From: JBJXHC01 sp046160825
GTDB taxonomy: Bacteria > Bacteroidota > Ignavibacteria > UBA10030 > UBA6906
Length of the DNA: 41,692 nt
Assembly: GCA_046160825.1 (NCBI GenBank)
Contig: JBJXHC010000029.1
Span: 1 to 41,692 of the forward strand
Direction: 5' to 3'
Of the stretch, positions 1 through 5,884 are shown one piece after another; the first letter of the stretch is position 1, and every line of letters begins with the position of its first letter. The position numbers and the translations under genes are program-made. The notes under the pieces are model-generated. The model had not been told where the DNA came from and did no database searches. It saw only the letters and a program-made list of their open reading frames with translations.

Positions 1-1
1 C

Positions 2-127
2 ACGATCTTCCTGATCGGTGGCGTGGCAGCAGTGCAATTGGGTGGTATCCTCAGCGTACCGGTCGGTGCGCCCGCCGCGGATTATATAGGTCAGTTCGTC
101 CTCACCGCAGCATACGCAGGTCTGTAA
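2..127 (+). CDS. C-terminal fragment of DUF4402-like secreted protein (cut by window edge)
   Basis: Reading frame 2 is open from the window edge to a TAA at 125-127 and encodes 41 residues. The end has alternating glycine and hydrophobic residues: GGILSVPVGAPAADYIGQF followed by VLTAAYAGL. This resembles the last strands of DUF4402 proteins, which are small secreted beta-sandwich proteins of unknown function that typically end in a 'G.L.V......G.Y.G.f.vtv.Y' pattern. A T9SS sorting tail is absent. The upstream part is outside the window, so the family call rests on this short tail only. A hairpin follows the stop codon. Confidence 0.45.
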   Translation, partial: TIFLIGGVAAVQLGGILSVPVGAPAADYIGQFVLTAAYAGL

Positions 128-144
128 ATTCGTTTACAACGTCT

Positions 145-171
145 CATCCCGTCCGATTTCCGGGTGGGATG
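145..171. terminator. Hairpin after the DUF4402-like gene
   Basis: Arms 145-155 and 161-171 pair over 11 bp (CATCCCGTCCG with CGGGTGGGATG, two of the pairs being G-U), with loop ATTTC. No T-run follows, so it is only a possible terminator or mRNA-end stabiliser between the first two genes. Confidence 0.4.
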
Positions 172-213
172 GGATGTTGAGTATTGTTCAATGGTTTTCA
201 CAAGGAGGATAAG

Positions 214-1098
214 ATGAAAAAGATTCTTACAGCATGTCTCGGCGTTTTCCTGGGGGGAATATGCTCTCAACAAAGTGCGGGTCAAACCCAGGCACAGTTT
301 CAAGTTCCGATTACGGTGACAAACGGAACAAACTCCCAGGTATTGTATATCGGTGTGAATGGCGACGGATCAGGAGGAGCAATCCAGGATAATACGATTG
401 GTGCCGATGTTGAGGCATCCTTCGGGGCGTACCAGGAGTTGCTCGCTCCTCCGGCACCTCCAGCGCCTTTCGCTTTCGATGTGAGGATCTTGACGATTCC
501 CGGTCGGGTGTCAACATTCCCAGCGGGTCTCGGCGGTGGTGTGTACAGGGATTTCCGCGGTTTTGTTGACGCCGCTTCGCAAGTGGATTCGTTCCGCATC
601 AACATTGCTGGAGACGATATCGATGTTCGTGAGACGGTTGTGTCCTGGCCTGCGGACATGGCAACCTATGCCTCGGTATGGACTATCAAGCCGCAGACCG
701 GCACGGAGTGGGGGTCGGTGAACATGACGTCGGTAACTTCTGCGACCATCCCTACAGCGGTTCTGCAAAGGAACATCATTATTATCAAAACCGGTGCGCT
801 TGTTGGAGTTCAACCCGTGGACAACACTGTACCCGAATCATTCCGTCTCGATCAGAACTTCCCCAATCCATTCAACCCATCAACGGAGATTCGATTCAGC
901 GTACCGCAGCGTGAACATGTGATGCTTACCGTGTACAATATGCTCGGACAGAAAGTTGCCACGCTCGTTGATGAGGTCGCCTCGCCCGGGAACTACAGCG
1001 TGAACTTTTCTCCCAGTGGGATTGCCAGTGGCGTGTATGTGTACCGGCTTCACTCCATCAGCTTCACCAAAGAACGGAAGATGTTGCTGATAAAATAA
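214..1098 (+). CDS. Secreted T9SS-sorted protein with FDAR-type module
   Basis: 294 residues. The start at 214 follows an AAGGAGG at 202-208 and begins a clear signal peptide (MKKILTACLGVFLGGICS); an upstream in-frame start at 184 lies before this ribosome site and is rejected. The mature N-terminal part carries a glycine-rich stretch and PPAPPAPFAFDVRI, a variant of the LPPxPP...FDAR module seen in three other proteins of this window. The last ~85 residues are a type A sorting domain (NFPNPFNPSTEIRFSVPQ, then a LGQKVATL core and a KMLLIK end). Proteins with this tail are exported by Sec and then cross the outer membrane by the type IX system. The N-terminal domain has no function I can name. 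It is a close architectural relative of the next gene. Confidence 0.85.
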   Translation: MKKILTACLGVFLGGICSQQSAGQTQAQFQVPITVTNGTNSQVLYIGVNGDGSGGAIQDNTIGADVEASFGAYQELLAPPAPPAPFAFDVRILTIPGRVSTFPAGLGGGVYRDFRGFVDAASQVDSFRINIAGDDIDVRETVVSWPADMATYASVWTIKPQTGTEWGSVNMTSVTSATIPTAVLQRNIIIIKTGALVGVQPVDNTVPESFRLDQNFPNPFNPSTEIRFSVPQREHVMLTVYNMLGQKVATLVDEVASPGNYSVNFSPSGIASGVYVYRLHSISFTKERKMLLIK

Positions 1099-1111
1099 TC
1101 TGATGTGTGTT

Positions 1112-1138
1112 CCCTTCGTTACCTGACCCAACGAAGGG
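1112..1138. terminator. Hairpin just after the sorted-protein gene
   Basis: CCCTTCGTT at 1112-1120 pairs perfectly with AACGAAGGG at 1130-1138 around a 9-nt loop. No T-run follows. It stands directly before a second hairpin that does have one, so the two form a tandem end signal. Confidence 0.45.
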
Positions 1139-1143
1139 GCACC

Positions 1144-1189
1144 GCATGCTCTGCGATTCGAATGGGCTTCGTGGAGCATGCTGTTTTTT
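1144..1189 (+). terminator. Rho-independent terminator
   Basis: GCATGCTC (1144-1151) pairs perfectly with GAGCATGC (1174-1181) and is followed by TG and six T residues (1184-1189). The loop is long (22 nt). It lies between the T9SS-sorted gene and its smaller paralogue, suggesting that the two are not a simple operon or that read-through is partial. Confidence 0.6.
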
Positions 1190-1203
1190 GAAAGGCTTCG
1201 AAA

Positions 1204-1713
1204 ATGATGATTGCCGTACTCTTCTTCTTGTCGTCCCTCAGTATACGCCAAAATCCCTCTGACGATGTACGCGTATCCATACAAATACTCGATGCGGCCG
1301 GTGTGAGCAACTCGCTCGTCATCGGTTTTCACATTGATGCAACAGGCGGATATGATCTGCAACTTGGTGAAATGCCCGTCCCCCCTCTTCCTTTGGAGAA
1401 TGTGTTTGATGCAAGAATAGTTGATGTCCCGGGGAGGGAACGCATGCCGTCAACAGGAAGCTATGTCGATATGCGCAAGCTCGTTGCACTGTCGCAAGTT
1501 GATACGTTCGTTATTCGGTTCCGGACTGCAGTCGAATCGTACCCCATTACGTTTTCGTGGGATCCGGAAGCGAGCGAATTGTGCGAGAGTCTCACGCTGA
1601 AATATCATGACGGGCGACAGGAGTATGAGGTTGACATGCTCTCGACGAACGAGTGGGTGGTGAAGGACTCGACAATCACTTCATGTCGCATTGTGTGGTA
1701 CGGAGTGAAATAG
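1204..1713 (+). CDS. Small paralogue consisting of a single FDAR-type module
   Basis: 169 residues. The N-terminus (MMIAVLFFLSSLSI) resembles a short signal sequence. The rest parallels the mature domain of the preceding gene: VIGFHIDATGGYD, then PVPPLPLENVFDARIVDVPG, then YVDMR, SQVDTF and ITFSWDP correspond in order to the neighbour's blocks. It therefore looks like the same beta-rich module without the T9SS sorting tail. Without that tail it would probably stay in the periplasm, if it is exported at all. There is no good ribosome site in the 20 bases before 1204, so expression is uncertain. Function unknown. Confidence 0.65.
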   Translation: MMIAVLFFLSSLSIRQNPSDDVRVSIQILDAAGVSNSLVIGFHIDATGGYDLQLGEMPVPPLPLENVFDARIVDVPGRERMPSTGSYVDMRKLVALSQVDTFVIRFRTAVESYPITFSWDPEASELCESLTLKYHDGRQEYEVDMLSTNEWVVKDSTITSCRIVWYGVK

Positions 1714-1784
1714 AAGTACCCGCGTAACTTGCAATTCGGCTGGTGGATTTCGATATTCAACTCCACACGATGCCACGGAGTCTG

Positions 1785-2807
1785 ATGCAACTACGCTACA
1801 CACCTTACACGCTTGAACTGAAACACCAGTTCACCATAGCAACAAGCACTCGCTCGACCACTCCCGTTGTACTTACCGAGATCGAACACGACGATATCAT
1901 CGGATATGGTGAAGCTTCATTGCCTCCGTATCTTGGTGAGACACAGCGTAGTGTTTCCGAGTTCTTCGCCCATCTGAATCTTGACAAGTATTCTTCTCCA
2001 TCCGACCTGGAGGCGATCCTTACAGATGTGGATGGTCTTGCGCCGGGCAACCATGCCGCAAAGGCCGCGCTCGATATTGCACTTCACGATTGGATTGGCA
2101 AGAAGGTGGGTCAATCGTGGCACGGACTTCTCGGACTCGATCCCCGCAAATCTCCTTACACATCGTTCACCATCGGGATTGATACAAAGGATGTTATTCG
2201 CCGGAAGGTGGAGGAGGCAAGGGAGTTCAGGATTCTCAAGGTAAAACTGGGAAGAGAGGATGACGGTGAGTTAATCGAGACGATCCGCGAGATGACGGAC
2301 GTTCCACTTCGGGTCGATATTAATCAGGGCTGGAATGATCGGGAAGAGGCACTGAGAAAGATTGAATGGCTCGCAACGCAGGGTATTGAACTTGTGGAGC
2401 AACCGTTTCCCAGGGAGCGTTTGGACGACCATGCATGGCTCAAAGAACGAAGCCCGCTTCCTATTGTTGCCGATGAAGCGATTGTTCGTCTCTCAGATAT
2501 TCGCAACGCAGTGGGTGTGTATGACGGCATCAACATCAAGCTGATGAAATGTACCGGCATGCGGGAGGCGTATCGTATGATGGGCACTGCCCGGGCGCTT
2601 GGCTTGAAGGTAATGCTTGGGTGCATGACTGAAACCTCATGTGCAATCTCTGCAGCCGCTCAACTTGCTTCACTCGCAGATTGGGCCGACCTTGACGGGG
2701 CGTTACTGATAAAGAATGATCCGTTTACTGGAGCGACGCTGGAAGATGGGCGAATAGTTGCAAACCACACTCCCGGGATTGGAGCCACCAAGATTGAACG
2801 ATTGTGA
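1785..2807 (+). CDS. Dipeptide (L-Ala-D/L-Glu type) epimerase, enolase superfamily
   Basis: 340 residues from ATG 1785, which has GGAG at 1777-1780; GTG 1743 and ATG 1770 are in frame but lack such a site. The fold is that of the muconate-lactonising subgroup of the enolase superfamily. Visible active-site elements are the KxK pair K152/K154 (ILKVKLG), the metal ligands D178 (RVDINQGW), E205 (VEQPF) and D230 (VADEA), and the general base K252 on the opposite face (INIKLMK). DxD near the C-terminus (DLDGALL) is typical of dipeptide epimerases, which invert the alpha carbon of the second residue of a dipeptide and often recycle murein peptides. Substrate specificity cannot be read from sequence alone. 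Cytoplasmic; no linked peptidase is adjacent. Confidence 0.88.
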   Translation: MQLRYTPYTLELKHQFTIATSTRSTTPVVLTEIEHDDIIGYGEASLPPYLGETQRSVSEFFAHLNLDKYSSPSDLEAILTDVDGLAPGNHAAKAALDIALHDWIGKKVGQSWHGLLGLDPRKSPYTSFTIGIDTKDVIRRKVEEAREFRILKVKLGREDDGELIETIREMTDVPLRVDINQGWNDREEALRKIEWLATQGIELVEQPFPRERLDDHAWLKERSPLPIVADEAIVRLSDIRNAVGVYDGINIKLMKCTGMREAYRMMGTARALGLKVMLGCMTETSCAISAAAQLASLADWADLDGALLIKNDPFTGATLEDGRIVANHTPGIGATKIERL

Positions 2808-2913
2808 AGGGTGGGTGCTTGACAAGGCGAAGGATCACGTTGCTTCTCTTGGATGCTTTTTTCATGCTTGTCGCACGGGATTGTTGAAATAGAATTCAAG
2901 AGAGTTGAACTGA

Positions 2914-2946
2914 CAAAAGCCCTGGCCATTACTGGCGGGGCTTTTG
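2914..2946. terminator. Terminator hairpin downstream of the epimerase
   Basis: CAAAAGCCC (2914-2922) pairs with GGGCTTTTG (2938-2946), giving an A-rich/T-rich stem able to act in both directions. The outer stem is the same as in the three terminators at 22414, 35566 and 37316, but the inner sequence differs. Confidence 0.65.
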
Positions 2947-3014
2947 TGTTAGATCCGGGAAATGAGCATAGTCCGATCGAATGTTTGCCTTCTAAAAAAG
3001 AGGCCGCAAAAGCC

Positions 3015-3043
3015 TTGACTTAGGCAAGTAATTATATTATACT
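3015..3043 (+). promoter_or_regulatory. Promoter of the membrane protein/regulator/creD operon
   Basis: TTGACT (3015-3020) and TATACT (3038-3043) are separated by exactly 17 bp, close to the housekeeping consensus. The expected transcription start near 3050 lies about 40 bp before the first gene. The -10 box is inside the palindrome described next. Confidence 0.65.
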
Positions 3044-3071
3044 TTGCAATACAAAGTACTTTGCAGTATAC
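3040..3071. promoter_or_regulatory. TACTTTG palindrome, probable operator of the winged-helix regulator
   Basis: TACTTTG (3040-3046), spacer CAATA, CAAAGTA (3052-3058) form a perfect 7-bp inverted repeat over the -10 box. The sequence ACTTTGCARTA occurs twice in direct orientation, at 3041-3051 and 3058-3068, 17 bp apart. Placement over the promoter of an operon that encodes a DNA-binding protein suggests autorepression; this is inference. Confidence 0.55.
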
Positions 3072-3088
3072 CACAAAAGGGATGTCGT

Positions 3089-3670
3089 ATGACTAACGCG
3101 AGTCAGGATCTATCCGAGATTCGATCTATGATGGAGAAGTCCTCCCGAATTCTCTCTCTCAGCGGTCTGGCAGGAATTGCTATTGGTTGTGTTGCGGTCG
3201 CAGGGTTTCTCTTCGTGCAATATGTCCTTGCTCGTGTGCCGGAAAATGAAGTGTTGAGTTATCTGCTTTGGGATGCGATTGTCGTGCTTGTTGTTGCAAT
3301 TGCCTTTGCTGTTTATTTTTCTGGCCGTATGGCAAAACAGAAGGGTCTACCAATTTGGAACGCTACAGCAAGACATCTTGTGGCTGAGCTTGCTTTACCC
3401 CTTGCGGCGGGGGGAGTTTTTTGCGTTGCACTTCTTGTTCACAGATCATATTCCATTCTTCCCTCCGTGATGCTCATATTTTATGGCCTTGCTCTATTTG
3501 CTGCCAGCAAGTACACGGTCAAAGAGGTTCGTTTCCTCGGGTTAACTCAACTGGCGATTGGTGTCGTGGCGGCATTTGTCAACATGCAAGGTTTGAATCT
3601 CTGGGGCTTGGGCTTTGGCATCGTTCATATTCTGTTCGGCGTTCGCATCTATCTTAGATATGAGCGATGA
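3089..3670 (+). CDS. Multi-pass membrane protein of the creD operon
   Basis: 193 residues. The start at 3089 has AAGGGA at 3077-3082. A longer in-frame TTG start at 3044 would lie inside the operator and at the expected transcription start, so it is rejected. The short hydrophilic N-terminus (DLSEIRSMMEKSSR) is followed by about six hydrophobic segments, near residues 26-48, 58-80, 101-122, 127-145, 155-172 and 175-190. Membrane proteins with such an N-terminal 'IRxMMEkSxR.lSLSGL' block occur beside winged-helix regulators in Bacteroidota, but no function is known to me. The stop overlaps the start of the next gene (ATGA), so the two are probably translationally coupled. Confidence 0.8.
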   Translation: MTNASQDLSEIRSMMEKSSRILSLSGLAGIAIGCVAVAGFLFVQYVLARVPENEVLSYLLWDAIVVLVVAIAFAVYFSGRMAKQKGLPIWNATARHLVAELALPLAAGGVFCVALLVHRSYSILPSVMLIFYGLALFAASKYTVKEVRFLGLTQLAIGVVAAFVNMQGLNLWGLGFGIVHILFGVRIYLRYER

Positions 3671-3966
3671 GCAATCCTATCGAGAACTTTAACAAAGTGT
3701 TCGAGAGCAGAGTCCGGCTTGGGCTCATGTCCGCTCTCGTAGTAAACGATGCGCTTGACTTTAATTCGTTGAAGGAACTGCTCGCCATTACTGATGGCAA
3801 TCTTGCATCACACGCCGGTGCGCTCGAAGCAGCGGGCTACATCAAAGTAAAGAAGGCATTTGTCGGGAAGAAAACGCAGACAACGTATTCGGTTACGGCT
3901 GCAGGACAAAGAGCCTTCAGCAATCATATTGATGCGCTTGCGCATCTTATCAATATCTCACGATAA
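3667..3966 (+). CDS. Winged-helix transcriptional regulator (HTH_34-like)
   Basis: 99 residues. It is a one-domain winged-helix protein: helix 1 around FESRVRLGLMSALV, a helix-turn-helix around LKELLAITDGNLASHAGALE (residues ~33-52), and a wing around KKTQTTYSVTAAG. This is the pattern of the small MarR/ArsR-like family HTH_34. It begins within the stop codon of the membrane protein gene and ends 83 bp before creD. It most plausibly binds the TACTTTG palindrome at 3040-3058 and represses its own operon; the signal it senses is not evident, since there is no ligand domain. Confidence 0.82.
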   Translation: MSNPIENFNKVFESRVRLGLMSALVVNDALDFNSLKELLAITDGNLASHAGALEAAGYIKVKKAFVGKKTQTTYSVTAAGQRAFSNHIDALAHLINISR

Positions 3967-4049
3967 ATCAACTGGACAAAACAATCGACGCTTGATACGA
4001 ACCGGAGATAACCCGGATAACTGAAACAATGTACTCAAGGGAGGATATT

Positions 4050-5381
4050 ATGAGTGACGGCTGGTTAAAACGGTCGGTTATGCTGCGGATAACCATAATT
4101 GGATGTCTGACAATTGTCATGCTCATACCATCGTTGTTGATAATGGAATTGATTTCTGATCGTGAACAAACACGAGACAAGACAACGGCCGACGTCAGCG
4201 AACAATGGGGAGGAAAACAAACTCTTGCGGGACCGATACTGACTCTGCCTTTCAAACGCATGTTGAGAACTGAAAAGGGGGATGCACGGTTTGTTATCGA
4301 ACACCTGCAACTACTTCCGGAGAAGGTGGCATTTACAACAACGACATCACCCGAGGTCAGGTATCGAGGTATTTACCAGGTGATCCTATACAATTCCGTG
4401 GTGAATCTGCAAGGAACATTCTCGCTGGACGGTCTTTATGGAATGAACATAAAAGAGGAGGATGTATTGTGGGACGAGGCTGCCTTGGCAATAGGTATTA
4501 GCGATTTGAAGGGAGTGAAGGAAGCAGTCACAGTCCGATGGGGTGGCAAGGAGTTTACGGCTGAACCGGGTGTTGGTGCCTGCAATGCGTTGAGATCAGG
4601 AATCAGCATCAAACCGACAGTCTCGGCTGGGGCAAGGCAGTACACATTCGCAGCCAGCATCAATCTGAATGGGAGCGAGGAATTGCAGTTCGTTCCTGTA
4701 GGAAAAGAAACACATGTGACACTTTCATCATCATGGACGTCGCCGAGCTTCATTGGCCGATTTCTGCCTGATCAACGAACTGTGCAGGCGGATGGATTCA
4801 GCGCGGAGTGGAAGGTGTTACACTTGAACCGCAACTTTCCACAACAATGGATAAGTGAGCGAGTATCAGACGGAGATGAAAAAATCGAGATCAACCCATT
4901 CGCTTTTGGTGTAAAGCTGATTTCCCCCATCGACGAATATCAACAGACAATGCGATCTGCAAAATATGCGATCATGTTCATTGCCCTTACGTTTCTCGCA
5001 TTCTTCCTCACGGAGGTGCTCAACAAGAAAGCGGTTCACCCTGTCCAATATGCACTCATAGGGTTCGCTCTTGTGTTATTCTATTGTCTGCTGCTTTCGC
5101 TTTCCGAACACATGACATTCGCAACGGCCTATGCAATTTCCAGTGTGGCAATCATCCTCCTGGTTGCAGGATATGCAGGAAGTGTTTTTGGCAGCTACAG
5201 TTTCGCCGCTACGATCTCATTTTTTCTTGCACTGCTCTACACCTTCTTGTTTGTCATACTGCAACAAGAGGACTATGCGCTGTTGTTCGGGAGCATCGGT
5301 TTATTTGCCGTCCTTGCGCTTGTAATGTACTTGACGAGAAAGATCGATTGGTACTCGATTGGCAAGACAGAAAACGCGTAA
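4050..5381 (+). CDS. creD: Cell envelope integrity protein CreD (inner membrane)
   Basis: 443 residues from ATG 4050, preceded by AAGGGAGG at 4037-4044; the in-frame ATG at 4029 lies upstream of this site. One membrane segment lies near residues 8-32, followed by a ~270-residue extracytoplasmic beta-rich domain (QWGGKQTLAGPILTLPF near its start). Five further membrane segments fill residues ~302-438, including HPVQYALIGFALVLFYCLLL and a TFATAYAISS block, which are family hallmarks. CreD is the membrane effector of the CreBC regulon in enterobacteria and is linked to envelope stress and beta-lactam response. In Bacteroidota it is commonly found with a small winged-helix regulator instead of CreBC, as here. 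Its biochemical role is unsolved. Confidence 0.92.
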   Translation: MSDGWLKRSVMLRITIIGCLTIVMLIPSLLIMELISDREQTRDKTTADVSEQWGGKQTLAGPILTLPFKRMLRTEKGDARFVIEHLQLLPEKVAFTTTTSPEVRYRGIYQVILYNSVVNLQGTFSLDGLYGMNIKEEDVLWDEAALAIGISDLKGVKEAVTVRWGGKEFTAEPGVGACNALRSGISIKPTVSAGARQYTFAASINLNGSEELQFVPVGKETHVTLSSSWTSPSFIGRFLPDQRTVQADGFSAEWKVLHLNRNFPQQWISERVSDGDEKIEINPFAFGVKLISPIDEYQQTMRSAKYAIMFIALTFLAFFLTEVLNKKAVHPVQYALIGFALVLFYCLLLSLSEHMTFATAYAISSVAIILLVAGYAGSVFGSYSFAATISFFLALLYTFLFVILQQEDYALLFGSIGLFAVLALVMYLTRKIDWYSIGKTENA

Positions 5382-5510
5382 TGCTCAAGGAATTGGGTTC
5401 AGGCACGAGGTACCATTTGACCAACGAGCGGGAATGAGATAACGCTCTCGCACCCGGATATCAAGACCGAATGACAAGTGTGGTGAGAATGATGATCAAA
5501 TAAAGAAGAT

Positions 5511-5533
5511 GGCCCGGATTGGATCTCCGGGCC
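5511..5533. terminator. GC-rich hairpin downstream of creD
   Basis: GGCCCGGA (5511-5518) pairs perfectly with TCCGGGCC (5526-5533) around a 7-nt loop. It is followed by TCCTGT rather than a T-run, so termination may be weak. It lies 130 bp beyond the creD stop. Confidence 0.5.
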
Positions 5534-5642
5534 TCCTGTATAAATGCAGCCTGCCATTGCACCCAAACTCAGATTTTCTTACCTTACTGTCACTGGTTTC
5601 GGTAGTATCCAATACGATTCTACGACAAATCTCATCAAAATC

Positions 5643-5672
5643 TTGCCACCGATCTCTTTCTGTCGATAAAAT
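5643..5672 (+). promoter_or_regulatory. Possible promoter of tRNA-Leu
   Basis: TTGCCA (5643-5648) and TAAAAT (5667-5672) are 18 bp apart and end 37 bp before the tRNA. Weak match; position is the main support. Confidence 0.35.
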
Positions 5673-5709
5673 TGGTGATGGCAGTAGGACCGAAACAGTT
5701 CATATTCAA

Positions 5710-5793
5710 GCCCGGGTGGCGAAACTGGCAGACGCGCTAGCTTCAGGAGCTAGTGAGGGAAACTTCATGCAGGTTCAAGTCCTGTCCCGGGCA
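5710..5793 (+). tRNA. tRNA-Leu, anticodon CAG
   Basis: The acceptor stem GCCCGGG (5710-5716) pairs with CCCGGGC (5786-5792), with discriminator A5793. The anticodon stem CTAGC/GCTAG (5737-5741/5749-5753) encloses loop TTCAGGA with anticodon CAG at 5744-5746, reading CUG. The long variable arm is typical of class II tRNA-Leu, and the T arm has GGTTCAAGTCC. The 3' CCA is not encoded (the next bases are CAC). Length is 84 nt. Confidence 0.95.
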
Positions 5794-5884
5794 CACTCGT
5801 CAAACTGACCAGCCCTGCCTGAAAGAGTCAATTCAGAGCAGGGTTGTTTGTTCCCGGTGGTCTATCTCGAAAAGTAAGGAATAC

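Larger units (their letters stand above)
5382..5709. other. Gene-free stretch between creD and tRNA-Leu
   Basis: About 330 bp without a convincing coding region. It holds the GC hairpin at 5511-5533 and a possible tRNA promoter at 5643-5672. A short open frame running through the tRNA is considered chance. Confidence 0.6.

Noticed and set aside
3044..3088. Longer N-terminus of the creD-operon membrane protein from TTG 3044
   Set aside because: This segment contains the operator and predicted transcription start; the start at 3089 has a ribosome site.
5509..5808. 99-codon open frame on the + strand
   Set aside because: It runs through the whole tRNA-Leu gene and has low-quality composition and no ribosome site; treated as chance.
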